Shown one piece after another: positions 21,838 through 32,790 of a DNA stretch of 64,000 bases (its first letter is position 1; the number at the start of each line of letters is the position of its first letter). The notes below the pieces were generated by a model. It was not told where the DNA came from and searched no databases. It saw only the letters and a program-made list of their open reading frames with translations. This DNA comes from Hymenopus coronatus (lineage: Eukaryota > Arthropoda > Insecta > Mantodea > Hymenopodidae). Position numbers and translations under genes: made by a program. The DNA lies in contig CM060886.1 of assembly GCA_030762935.1 (NCBI GenBank), forward strand, positions 32,163,509-32,227,508. The letters run 5' to 3'.

Positions 21838-22411
21838 TTTTTTTTCAAATAGCAATATTGAACACAGCGACCCGTCAATTTTAAATCCCATAGTGGCTAA
21901 TTTAAGGTCTATTTTTGGTTCTTTAAATCTCATCAACCGGGTTTTGTATAGTTTCGAATTTTAAATCCTCCCAGAGTCTACAACCCAGGAACGACACATG
22001 TGAACAGACTGTCATGGCGGCAGAGTTCATTCGTATTCTCTTTTTATCATGACTCGTAGAGGGGGGCAAGGTGTCACTTGCTGCATAAACCGGTCCTACC
22101 CTCCCTTCCCCACTGCTGGCTGAAAACAATGCAAATAGACTATAGGTTGTTCAAAATCAGTCGCAAAAGCAGTCCGTGTGACTCACCAGTAATAATGGAA
22201 TTAAAATTTTCTGATGATTTCAGAGAATAAATAAACATGCAGATTATTACATAATTACATTAAAATGTTTTGTTTTTTTTTTTTGAGAAAAACTACAACT
22301 TATATTATTTTCTGTGCAGAACATCCTTGGTGCCACATTTTTTTTAAGCAAAACATTTTTAGACAATATATGAAAACTCCTCAATAGTTTATAAATAAAA
22401 CTTATCTGCTG

Positions 22412-22413
<2 letters not shown>
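21838..22413. other. unassigned stretch
   Basis: No element recognised. Contains a T-run near 22270. Confidence 0.4.
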
Positions 22414-22442
<29 letters not shown>

Positions 22443-22680
22443 AGCTTAACCTCCTTTAACCTGGTTGTCCATATTGGACGATGAATGAAATTGGTGAAAT
22501 GATGTTTAAATGATCTCCAGGTACATGGAGCTTAAAGTTACTCGACATAACTTCTCAGGATAAGGGAAAATCTCTAAAAAAAAAAAACCTTGTCCAGGTA
22601 ACTTACCCTAAGCGAGATTCGAACTCACGACCTGTTGAATGTGAGGCAGGCGTACTCAACTTCGTGTCTATTTTAGTCAA
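22414..22680 (-). mobile_element. tRNA-derived SINE (type E) with poly(A) tail
   Basis: On the minus strand: B box GTGAGTTCGAATCTC, then a body, then GGTTAAGCTGC followed by about 27 A's (T's at 22414-22440). The A box is weak. A decayed copy lies at 48290-48425. Confidence 0.8.
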
Positions 22681-23230
22681 TATATTGATTGAGTTATGAC
22701 AATAAAGTTGCATTTCTTTTTATAAAAACGTTAAAAATTATCTGATTGAAAATGTTTAGCTTTACAACCAGGGACTTAAAAACAAATATTCCTTATTAAT
22801 ATTACAAACTTACGCTAAAAATTCAAACAGTTTGGAAAACTCCTTTGTAATTTGTTGAAAATGACAACCTTCAGAGACATTTCTTAAATTTATTTGGTTA
22901 ATTAGAATTTTAGTAGCTATGGATATTCCTAGTTTTGAATACTAAATCACTTTGGTTGTCCAACATGGCGATTATTGATGTGCTTTGTTATTTTGCAGTG
23001 CAGTTTTATTGTCATACTGCACTTTCTAAAGCTAATTAAATGCGTTCCCATTATTTTATTCCACAATGTACAGCTTTTATTCCAAACTAAGTTTCTGACT
23101 TCGGCATTCTCGTCTAAATGACTTTTTATTCTAAATCTGTACTAAAGGATGGCTGTAATAAGATGCAGCACGCCAGCGTTAATCGAGACAAAGATACGTA
23201 CATATAGTGATATGAAATAATAATAAAGAA
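22681..23230. other. unassigned stretch
   Basis: AT-rich; no recognised element or coding motif. Confidence 0.4.
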
Positions 23231-23233
23231 ATT

Positions 23234-24074
23234 TACTTTCTCTATAATGTATAGAAAAGGTACTGTAATTCACCCAAAAATTCGATACCGAGATTTCACC
23301 GGAAATACATGTTTTGGGTTGTCTTGAATCCAAAAAAAGCATTTCTGGAAAAAGGTCCGTGTGTGCGTGTGTCTGTGGATAGCATAGCTCAAAGACGAAA
23401 AGACTGTTAAATACCAAACTTGGTGTTTAAATTTGGTATCTTGCAAGGATGCGACACGAAGATTTTCAAGAAAATCCCCCCACCCCAACTACCCTTTACA
23501 TGGAAACATTTTCGGAAATTTTGATTTTCTTAAAAATGGCTCTAACGAGTTTGATTAACATATCGTATATTAAAGATATTTACCTGACAAATAACATGTA
23601 TATATTGAATTTTCTGGGAATAGCCTCTAAAGACTACTTTATTCTGTGGCAATTTTACGGAATTTTGCATAACTGCTAAACCGTGAGAGATAGACAAAAA
23701 CTTACTACACAAAACAAAATGTAGAGCACATTAAAACACACGATTTATGTTATATAAATTTTTATCGTGGAGGAGATTGTTTTTGAAATATTCTTTGTTT
23801 TTGGTTTCAACTGTAAAATACTTTTCTCGTACAGGAATTTGTCAACTCCTGTCCATATAAACAAAGGATATTCATTCACATAGCAACCTGCTTTGGACTA
23901 TCACTTTGACCTATGGTACTCCTTTATTTCGCTTCTACTTACAAGGAAGCAAGTAATTTGATTATACAATACTAATTTTTTCTCGATTAGCATGAAGTAT
24001 ATAGAAGCATTCGCTTTTTAACAATAATTTGTTGCAGAGATGTAGAGAAAGTCATGTGAATGGAACACGTCAGA
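23234..24074 (-). mobile_element. R1 copy (-), complete
   Basis: Ends ACTTTCTCTATAATGTATAG and ATGTGAATGGAACACGTCAGA, with T-runs outside both. All internal landmarks are in order. The hairpin is shortened. Confidence 0.95.
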
Positions 24075-24077
24075 TTT

Positions 24078-24584
24078 GTATCTCTAACAAACCTTGAAGC
24101 AAATATAAAGACATTGTGAATATACATTTGTAATTTAAACGGTAATATCGTGAGCGGTAAATTTGCGAAAGCTGGCCTTCTCTTTTACAGCAACAAGTTG
24201 GGTTTCGTTTTCAGTTTTCTGAGAGGTTTTGATAGAGGAGACGACACAAAGGATTTAGAAGTATTCTTACGAAGGGCGCTGTGCGATGTTAAGTGGCAAG
24301 AGAAGAGTGTCCAATCAATAATCAATACACTTGTGCAGCTTATGGTAAAATGGACGACATTCAATTATATAAGCGCTAGAGATAAGTCACATCACTAGCT
24401 AGAGTCACTGGTCTCCGACTTAGTATTATTAGGGTGCAAGCGTTAAAGGACAGTTAGTAGAAACGAGACTGCAATTCGCACCATTAATCATTAACGAAAT
24501 TCGAAGTATTAAAGCCAGGACGAAAGAAAATTGGGTGTACTGTTACGGAACGTAATATTGTGGTACCATACATAACAACCCCTC
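24078..24584. other. unassigned stretch with an 82-codon frame
   Basis: The frame at 24150-24398 has no motif I recognise and no sign of splice or promoter context. Confidence 0.35.
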
Positions 24585-25826
24585 CCATCCGTGATCTGAA
24601 AATCTCTCGGCCTCACCCAGAGACCCTTTGTTAATAGACCCTTTGTAAAAATACAAGTCACTTCAGGCAATAGTTTACTGTAGGCAGTTGTTTCAAGCAG
24701 TGGAAGTGCGCATTGCTTTGAAAATGGAGAAATTCGAGAATCTTGGTGTGATAAAATTTTTCGCAAAACAAGTTTAACATCCACAGAAATTCTTTGCGGA
24801 TTGTAAATGTGTATGGTGACTCTTCACCTCCAGTTGCCACTGTGCAGAAATGGACAGCTAATTTTAAACTTGGCCGTGAAAGCATCCAAGACGACCCACG
24901 CGAAGGACGTCCAAAAACTGCAACCACACCGGAAATCATTGAAAAATGCATGACATGATTCTGGAAAATCGGCGTAAAAAGATGACTGAAGTTTCTAATG
25001 CTCTTGGAATTTCAAAGGAACGAATTGGTCACATCCTGCATCAGGAATTAATCATGAAAAACCTTAGCGCAAGATGGGTGCCGCGTATTCTCACTGTGGA
25101 TAGCAAACGCATTCGCAAAACACTTTCTGAAAAGTGCTTGGCGCATTTTCAGAAGAACAGAAGTGACATTTTGCGTCGATAGGTCACAATGGATGAAACA
25201 TAGATTCACTACTACACATCCGAATCCAGCAGCAATCGAGGCAGTGGACAGAAGCTGATTCTTCAGCTCCAAAGCAGGCGAGGATGCTGCTATCGGCGTG
25301 AAAGATTATGGCGCTAGTGTTTTGGCATCCCAAAACTGACTACCCCAAAAATGGTAAAACCAATACTGGAGAATACTACTCTCAACTTCTAACCAAACTA
25401 AATGCAAGCCATTCGTGAAAACAGACCCGGGTTAAAAAAGAAAAGAATTGTTTCCCATCAGGACAATGCACCTGGCCACAAAAGTGTTTTGGCAATAGGG
25501 AAATTGAGAGATCTGCACTATGAAGTGCTGGAACATCCACTCTATTCCCCAGATTTGGTTCCCTCGGAGTTCCATCTGTTTCCAAAACTGAAGAAATTGC
25601 TCGCTGGTAGGCGCTTTCTGTCCAATGAAGAAGCAGTTGTGGCAGTAAATGGGTATTTTGCAGCACTTCCGGGGGAACGCTTCAGAGAGGGGATAATGGC
25701 ATTGGAACACCGCTGGACAAAATGTATTGATATTAGAGGAAATTATGTTGAAAAATAAAACTACTTTGAAAGCATGAATTGTCGTTTTTCACTATTAGGC
25801 CGAGAATATTTCAGACCGGCCAAGTA
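24585..25826 (+). mobile_element. mariner element
   Basis: The left end has GATCTGAAAATCTCTCGGCC. The right end in reverse complement reads GGTCTGAAATATTCTCGGCC. Length about 1.24 kb, normal for mariner. It holds one transposase pseudogene. The outermost bases and TA duplication are not clear by eye. Confidence 0.85.
24724..25758 (+). pseudogene. mariner transposase pseudogene, third catalytic Asp changed to Glu
   Basis: The start is MEKFENLGVIKFFAKQ. Near the middle comes an intact KEL/KER-type block with ALGISKERIGHILHQEL and ARWVPRIL, as in mauritiana/irritans-type mariners. The C-terminal 118-codon frame (25402-25758) has HQDNAPGH with the second catalytic Asp and then YSPDLVPSEFHLFPKL. 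The usual third residue Asp of PSD(Y/F)HLF is Glu here (codon GAG), 34 residues after the second Asp. The usual WVTMDET region reads VTMDET then a stop. Several frameshifts and stops make it non-functional. Confidence 0.9.
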
Positions 25827-25929
25827 GGTGCCGGTGCATAGAGGAATTGTGTACTTGGTTATACATGTCATCAGTTTCTTATACACTCTTCATGTACGTT
25901 TTGTGTTTATGATGATTTGAATGTAGCCA

Positions 25930-26225
25930 ACTTGAAGCAAAATGCTTGGAGATTTCTCAGCCTGATCTTTAAATTATTACCTATATTAATAAGATTATAA
26001 CAAATAAAATATTTTATCCTCACTGGACCTTGGATTTTTTTAGGCATCTAAACCATCTCTAAAATGATCAAAACTTGAGGCAAACTGCTTGCATATTCCT
26101 CAGTCTGATCCTTAAATTATTACCTATGTTAATACAAAAAACAACAATTCCATATATTTTGTCATCAATAGACCTTGGATTTTACGCTCTTAAAACTAAT
26201 TTTTAGGCATATAGGTGGTCTCAAA
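25930..26225. repeat. two-unit imperfect tandem repeat, about 140-150 bp per unit
   Basis: Unit 1 has AACTTGAAGCAAAATGCTTG, CTTTAAATTATTACCTATAT and GGACCTTGGATTTTTTTAGG. Unit 2 has AACTTGAGGCAAACTGCTTG, CCTTAAATTATTACCTATGT and AGACCTTGGATTTTACGC. They are in direct orientation and sit just right of a mariner. Confidence 0.8.
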
Positions 26226-26545
26226 CTGTTAAAAATATGCCCAAATATATAGTTAAAAGGCACCTATAACACCTAACATTTGATTCTATATTATGTAAAA
26301 TGTTTTTCAATGTTATAGTTAGTCATTCTTAAAGTTACAAAAACAGCAAATTTACTCATATGTAATGAACATAAAGGTATGTATTATTCGTTGCATTATT
26401 AATTTGGGTTGTTATTATATAGTAGCGTAATAAACTTTATAAAATGCGCTTTCAAAACGTAAAGGCTTAACAAATATGACCTTATAAATTTTATAAAAGC
26501 ACTCTCAAAATGTAAAATACGCACTGTTAGTTGCTCTATTTAAAA
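26226..26545. other. unassigned stretch
   Basis: Contains a small direct repeat (TTTATAAAATGCGCTTTC near 26450 and TTTATAAAAGCACTCTC near 26495). Otherwise nothing recognised. Confidence 0.4.
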
Positions 26546-26546
26546 A

Positions 26547-27387
26547 CCTGATGTGTACCATTCACATGACTTTCTCTATATCCCTCTAACACGCTAACAC
26601 TTCACGCTAGTCAGAAAAAATTAGCAGAAATAGTCTTACTACTTGCTTCCTTGTAAGTAGAAGCTAAATAAGGGACTACCAAATGTTAAAGTGATAGTCA
26701 AAAGCTGGTTGCTATGTCATTGAAGTTCCTTTGCTTGTATGGACAGGAGTTGACAAATTCCTGTATGAGAAAAATATAAGTTTTTCAAAGCAGAAACCAA
26801 AAACAAGGAATGTCTAAAAAACGATGAATTCCACGAAAAAAAATGTACATAACATAAATTGTATGTTTTAACGTGCTCTTCATTTTTCGTGCACTAAGTT
26901 TTTGTCATCTCTTACGGTTTAGTAGTTATTCAAAGTTCCATAAAATTCATCCAGAATAAAGTACTCTTCAGAGGCTATTCCCAGAAAATTCGAAATATAC
27001 ATTTTATTTGTTAGGTAAATAGCTTTAATATACGATATGTTAGTCAAAATCGTTAGAGCCATTTTTGAAAAAATCAAACTTTTCGAAAAAAACTTCCATG
27101 TAAAGGGTAGTTGGGGATGGGGGGATTTTTCTCAAAATCTTCGTGTCGTATCCCTATAAGATATGAAACTTAAATACCAAGTTTGGTATGTTACCGACTT
27201 TTCGTTTTTGAGTTATCGTGTTCACAGACACACGGACACACACACACACGGACCTTTTTCAAAATGCTTTTTTTAGTTAAAGGGCAACCCTAAAATATAT
27301 ATTTCCGGTGAAATCTCGCTATCGAATTTTTGGGTGGAGTGCAATACCTTCCCTATACACTATGTACATAGTGCGTATAGGGAAAGT
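26547..27387 (+). mobile_element. R1 copy, complete
   Basis: Starts CCTGATGTGTACCATTCACA after AAAAA and ends with the perfect CACTATGTACATAGTG palindrome and GGGAAAGTAAAAA. All landmarks present. Confidence 0.95.
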
Positions 27388-27505
27388 AAAAATGGTATAA
27401 ATTTTACCTTAGATGTCTGTTTTACGATTCAAACATGAGAGTGCACAGCACTTATAATGCTCAGCGTATCTTACTTAGCTCCGTTTCTCAAGACTACCTT
27501 TTTTT

Positions 27506-28420
27506 ACTTTCTCCACACGTACTATGTACAGAGAAGATATTGTAATGCACCAAAAAATTCGTAACCGATATTTTACTGGAAATACACGTTTTGGGTCCCA
27601 CTGAATAAAATTTTTTTTTTGTAAAAGGTGCCTGTGTGTTTGCATGTGTGTATGTGTGTGTGTGTGTGTGTTGTAACGTTTTTGTTGGTTCATGTGTATT
27701 TTATTTTATTAATTTGTTTTATACTTTTACATGTAGACTTTCCTCTCTTCTCAGGTTAGTGGTATACGTGACGCATTCTGGATTTTGGTTTTAACTACCA
27801 TAAAAAATATTGTTATTCTTTCTGAATTTATTGTAAACCTTGCTGATACATAAACATACACAGAATCAAGTTATAACGCTTCTTTTACATAAAGAGTACA
27901 TATTTTACTCCCTTTTTGTTTCGTTGCTAAGCAGAATCAAAACTCCTTTTTCTTTACAGCTATCATCAATAATATCTCTCTTGCCGTGAGTTCATTCCAA
28001 GTGTGTGTAACGTCTCTCCTAGCAATGCACATACGTATCAGTGTTTCCCTCTCTTTCTGTCACTGTCGCGATTGTTGGTCACGACTCCAACCAACACATT
28101 ATTAACTCTTTTATTTAAACCTTTTTGCATTGGAATGAACACACGTCTTACAAATTTATTAATAACACAAATAAAACAATCCAGCAAAAACAATTCACAC
28201 AAAAAGTAACAGTTAAATATGTGCTTTAAGTTATTTAAACAAATAAATTTCAAGTTAATAATAACATTATAAAATAAAAACTTTATATATTATGGCTTGC
28301 GGCCTTAATATTGTCACAGTGTGTGTGTGTCTTTGGACAGCATAGCTCAAAAACGAAATTATTGTTAAATATCAAACTGGGTATTTAAGTTTGGTATCTT
28401 CCAAGGATGCGACACGAAGT
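27506..28420 (-). mobile_element. R1 fragment (-), split by a solo-LTR candidate
   Basis: The left piece 27506-27671 runs from ACTTTCTCCACACG to the (GT)n tract. The right piece 28319-28420 resumes with GTGTGTGTGTC, GGACAGCATAGCTC and ATCTTCCAAGGATGCGACAC. The two together are one R1 interrupted in its GT tract. At 28421 a + strand R1 segment takes over. Confidence 0.8.
27672..28318. mobile_element. solo LTR candidate, 647 bp
   Basis: Begins TGTAACGTTTTTGTTGG and ends CTTAATATTGTCACA, giving TG...CA termini with a short imperfect inverse (TGTAAC/TGTGAC). GTGT flanks both sides, consistent with a 4-bp duplication, although it lies in a GT microsatellite so this is weak. AATAAA signals occur near 28170 and 28272. 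No internal gag/pol. Orientation presumed + from the AATAAA. Confidence 0.6.
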
Positions 28421-28562
28421 TTTTGAGTTATCATGTTCACAGACACATGGACACACGTACCTTTTTCTAAATTGTTTTTTAATACCGGGGACCCAAAAAC
28501 TGTATTTCCAGGGAAATCTCAATATCGAGTTTTGGGTGAAATATAAGAATTTCAGAAAGTAA
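28421..28562 (+). mobile_element. R1 3' fragment
   Basis: TTTTTGAGTTATCATGTTCA, GACACATGGACACACG, TTTCCAGGGAAATCTC, TTTTGGGTGAAATA and GAAAGTAAG. It is joined tail to tail with the preceding minus-strand fragment, at a point where both carry the middle of R1. Confidence 0.8.
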
Positions 28563-28565
28563 GAA

Positions 28566-29149
28566 GAATTTATTTTAAGCCCCATAGTTACAGAATATAC
28601 CGGTGCAATGTTGAGTAAGACAGCTAGTCATGAATACACTTCAATTGCCATTCGAGCGTTCAACCTTGAAATACAACTTCTAATTATTTCTGAATGAGGA
28701 CTTTCTAATTTACAGCCCGCTGCTTGCCGTGCATACATAGCAGAATCATAATACTGGCTCAGAAAGCTGATTATGAATGACGGAATGTAGCTCTAAATTT
28801 GAAGTCTCTGTCATACAGCTTCTCTGCCTCTCGTTCAGTATTCTTGTTGCAAGCAAATCTTCGTGTATTTCAAGATGTGCTGTTTTGTGTTGTGCCCCGA
28901 GCTAATTGCTACAACCCAGCGATAACAACTTCCCACTCTGTGAACATTCTCAAAAGACAACATGTCAATTAATCCATCTCTCTACAGCAAATTTTTTTTT
29001 GAAAACTGCATATATTGGATACTAAAACTTCATAAGTAATAATAGATCCGACCAACCGCTTTGAACTGAATTAAGACCAACCTCAACAAGTTCATCTGCA
29101 AAACAGAAAATATATGAGCCCACCATAACATATTTTATAGAAAAATAAC
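28566..29149. other. unassigned stretch
   Basis: No recognised element or coding motif. Confidence 0.4.
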
Positions 29150-29330
29150 AATATTAGGCCTATTTTTTGGATCTCGAGGAACAATTACAAGTACATTTGT
29201 GAAATGGAGGGCAAAATATAAAATGAACAGAAGTGGGGAACAAGCAATCACGGAAAACATCATAAAACATTCCGCAGCCATTTTTCGAAATCATTTATAT
29301 GGTTTGAATAGAACGTAAAGTGTATTATAA
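29150..29330 (+). pseudogene. possible LINE C-terminal fragment
   Basis: Translation gives GSRGTITSTFVKWRAKY ... IFRNHLYG, resembling the C-terminal G-A-R-G-T-I ... block near the end of some site-specific-type LINE reverse transcriptases. Only about 45 codons are visible and there is no catalytic box. Called on motif memory only. Confidence 0.4.
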
Positions 29331-29639
29331 ATCATTTTATTTTTGTAGTTATTTCTCTCTTTTGTTGTTATAGCTTTTATTGTTGCACATCTTTTATAAT
29401 CTGCTACAGTTTTTTCTCATAGCTTAATTTTATATAACTATTATAACGTATGATGAAATATTTTTTGTAACACTCACTTATAACATTTTTTGTTAAAAAA
29501 CTCTAAATGTATATTGTTCTGTGTCACTTGGCAAACTCATTTATGAGTCAGACTAATAAATAGAATGCATTTTTGTGTCCCACTGAGCGCAAAATGTCCC
29601 ATTAGTGTTTAACGCTAAATTTTACTACTCGGGCACCGT
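29331..29639. other. unassigned AT-rich stretch
   Basis: Low-complexity AT-rich sequence; nothing recognised. Confidence 0.4.
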
Positions 29640-29765
29640 AGGTAATGACGCTGATGATATATGGAATGAAAATGGAGCACTGGTGGAATGCAATGGCGGG
29701 GGAAACCAAAAAACTCGCAGAAAACCCGCTCTGCGCCGCTTTGTCCACCATAAATTTAATTATTG
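29640..29765 (-). mobile_element. SINE-C fragment (-)
   Basis: The reverse complement carries GGTGGACAAAGCGGCGCAGA, CCCCCGCCATTGCATTCCAC and CAGTGCTCCATTTTCATTCC, collinear with the body of the copy at 39176-39415. The tRNA head is absent. Confidence 0.8.
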
Positions 29766-30230
29766 TTTCAACAAACAAAATTTGACAATTCTCTTAAACG
29801 CAAATGTAAGCTTCTTAGCATCTTAATAAGCATGATTAAATTGTAACAATAAATAAGTTATCGTCGGACCATTGGACTAATTTGTCATTTCAAAATAATA
29901 AAAATGTTTAAGAGAAAGTAATAAAGTACTTTACATTGTGGTGCAGAGATTTAAATGAGTTTCGAATCTTGCTATATTTAGTGTGCTTCTTTGGAGACAT
30001 TTGTACCCATTAGAGTTGAGGACAGAACTGGTACTTCTGCTAGCGGCCAGCAATAGCTCCAATGAGATCGGAAAAATATCTATGAATTGCATTAAATATC
30101 TATTGGTTAATATGTCAAAGTACACACTCCACTGGGCTGTATGTATTTTCCTTTTGAATAGATGACACCGCTGCACAGCATAATAAGTGAAGTTGCATAC
30201 ACTCTAGGAGTTTCAATGGCAAAATCTGAG
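29766..30230. other. unassigned stretch
   Basis: Nothing recognised. Confidence 0.4.
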
Positions 30231-30231
30231 C

Positions 30232-31104
30232 ACTATATACATAGTGTTTAGAGAAGGCATTGCACTCCACCCAAAAATTCGATACCGAGATTTCACCGGA
30301 AATATATGCTTTAGGGTCCCTTATATTCATAAAAAGCATTTTCACAAAAAGGTCCGTATGTGCGTGTGTGTGTGTTGTTGTGTTGGTGTGTCCGTGTGTC
30401 TGTGAACACGATAACTCAAAAACGAAAAGTCGGTAAAATACCAAACTTGGTATTTAAGTTTAGTATCTTCCAGGGGTACGACACGAAGATTTTGAGAAAA
30501 ATCCCCCTAACCTAAACTACCCTTTACATGGAACTTTTTTCGAATATTTTGATTTTCGCAAAAATAGCTCTAACGATTTTGATTAAAATAACATAAATTA
30601 AAGATATATACCTGAAAAACAAAATGCATATCTTGAATTTTCTGGGAATAGCCTCTGAAGACTACTTTATTCTGGGCGAATTTTATGGAATTTTACATAA
30701 CTGCTAAACCGTTAGATTTAGATAAAAATTACTACACAAGAAATGTAGAGCACGTTGAAAGACACAATCTATGTCATACATTATTTTCGTGGTGCTGATC
30801 GTTTTTGAGATATTCATTGTTTTTGGTTTCAGCTATTAATAAATTACTTTTCTCTTATAGGAATTTATCAACTCCTGTCCATATAAACAAAGCAACTTCA
30901 GTCACATAGCAACCAGCTTTTGACTATTACTGTAACCTAGGGTACTCCCTTATTTCGCTTCTACTTACAAGGAAACAAGTAATAAGACTATTTATGCTAA
31001 TTTTTTCTCGATTAGCAGGAAATAAATAGAAGCATAAGCTATTTCACAATACTTTATTGCAGAGTTGTGGAGAAAGTCATGTGAATGGAACACATCAGAT
31101 TTTT
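30232..31104 (-). mobile_element. R1 copy (-), nearly complete
   Basis: Begins inside the hairpin (CACTATATACATAGTG), so the outermost TTTTTACTTTCTC is lost. Ends GTGAATGGAACACATCAGA then T's. Carries the GT tract at 30355-30395. Confidence 0.95.
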
Positions 31105-31261
31105 AAATCCTGGTATCTTAGGTGGCCAAATATTCTGTGCTGTGTGCAGCTATATTCAGCATCAATGACTGTATCAATTCATCCAAAAGGCGAAGAAAAA
31201 TAAAATTATTTGGTACCTGAGTGTGTGCCCAAAGAATCCCATAAGACTCAATATAACCAAG

Positions 31262-31500
31262 CAAGATGGTACGTGTCTAACTCACATGCGGAAGATCGTG
31301 GGTTGGATTCCTGTGGACGGTCTTTCAGGCCCATGTTTTCCCAGGGCTTTACGTCAATATTGGCAATGTTCCTTACATTCGTCCCTGGCCCTTAATTTTA
31401 CCAAACTTCTCATTTTCTGTCATTCTTCATCAGGGGTAGTAAGTTTCGGCCGGGGGTCTCTCTCTCTGGTCACCTTCTTCTTCTGCCGGGATGATTAAGC
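31262..31500 (+). mobile_element. tRNA-derived SINE (type G)
   Basis: B-box-like GTGGGTTGGATTCC follows a weak A-box region. The body has GGCCGGGGGTCTCTCTCTCT and TTCTTCTGCCGGGATGATTAAG and is GC-richer than the surroundings. Only one copy in the window, so the boundaries are uncertain. Confidence 0.55.
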
Positions 31501-31509
31501 CCACATCGC

Positions 31510-31575
31510 TGAGCAGAGAAATCAGTTTTCACCGGAAATACAGGTTTTAGGACCCCCTGAATACAGAAAAACCAT
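31510..31575 (-). mobile_element. R1 fragment (-)
   Basis: TTTTCACCGGAAATACAGG and GACCCCCTGAATACAG, a slice near the R1 3' end. The next R1 starts directly after it. Confidence 0.8.
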
Positions 31576-31579
31576 TTTT

Positions 31580-32350
31580 ACTTTCTCTAGCCACATAAGT
31601 ACAATACACATAGGGATACAATGCACCCAAAAATTCGATACCGAGTTTTCACCGGAAATATATGTTTTGGGGTCCTCTGAGTCTGAAAAAAGCATTTTAA
31701 AAAAAAGCCGTGTGTGTGTCTGTCTGTCTGTTTGTCTGTGTGTGTGCCTGTGGACAGCATAGCCCCAAAACAAAAATACCATTAAATACTAAACATGGTA
31801 TTAAGATTTAGTATCTTCCAAGGATGCAACATGAAGATTTTCAAAAAACTCCCCCCACCACAAACTACCCTTTACATGGAAAAAATTTCGAAAATTTTGA
31901 TTTTCTTAAAAATGGTTCTAACGAATTTGATTAAAATCCCGTATATTAAAGCTATTTATGTCCGAAATTAAATGTATATCTCGAATTTTTTGGCTATAGC
32001 CTCTGAAGACCTCTTTATTCTGGATGAATTTAGCTGAATTTTGCCTAACTGCTAAACCGTAAGAGATAGAAAAAACGTACTCCACAAAAAATGTACCTCA
32101 TGACAAAACACACAGTTTTTGTCCTTTACGTTTTTGTTGTGGAAGTAACCGTTTTCGAGATATTCCTTGTTATTGGTTTCAATTGTGAAGTACTTAAACC
32201 TTTCTCACACAGGAAGTGTGTGTTTTTCTTTTGTTCTACTCCTGGCCAAGCAAAGAAGTGATTTGCAATGACAATCGCATAACGATAGCTTTTAAAACAT
32301 TTGTCAACTACTTTAGCATAGTGCATTCCCTTATTCCCTTCTACTTATAA
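31580..32350 (-). mobile_element. R1 copy (-), subfamily B, 5' end truncated
   Basis: Starts ACTTTCTCTAGCCACATAAG (the variant 3' end), with a GT/CTGT tract, CTACCCTTTACATGGAAAA, TTCTTTTGTTCTACTCCTGG and CATTCCCTTATTCCCTTCTA. Ends at CTTATAA, so the last 130 bases are missing. Confidence 0.92.
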
Positions 32351-32785
32351 TATTTTGTACTCCTTTTCCGTACTTAGGAAGAATAAAGTGCTTTAGACCC
32401 AGCACACACGTTACGATATACCTGTCAGGTAAACCTGCACAGGTAAACCGAAAAGGTATACCTGTGCAGGCTAGAGCACACACACACACACACGCTAGTA
32501 AACCGGAAGATAGCGAGCAAACAAGAAGATGACGCGATCGCTATACTCGGTTTGGATAGCAGCGATGAAGTGTAAAATGAAGCAAAAATCAGAACCTGAT
32601 TTAAAGATTTGCTTACAAATCTTACAGTCATATAAGATTACTAAAATAGTTTTACCTTGTGTTATTTATAGATAATTGATTATATTATTATTGTTATATA
32701 TAATTATGCATAATATATATAAAACTAGAAGAATGTCTAAACACGACCAACACTTTCTACTGAAGTAACTTGCCATAAATAACCT
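32351..32785. other. unassigned stretch with hairpin and CA tract
   Basis: Holds a perfect inverted repeat at 32434-32470 and (CA)n near 32477-32493. The minus-strand frame 32425-32631 is unremarkable. Confidence 0.5.
32434..32470. repeat. perfect 12-bp inverted repeat (hairpin)
   Basis: CCTGCACAGGTA (32434-32445) and TACCTGTGCAGG (32459-32470) with a 13-base spacer. Nearby ACCTGTCAGGTAA adds further CAGGTA units. Confidence 0.9.
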
Positions 32786-32790
32786 AAAAA

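Noticed and set aside
24150..24398. Small host gene of 82 codons
   Set aside because: No recognised domain, codon pattern or neighbouring exon; could be chance.
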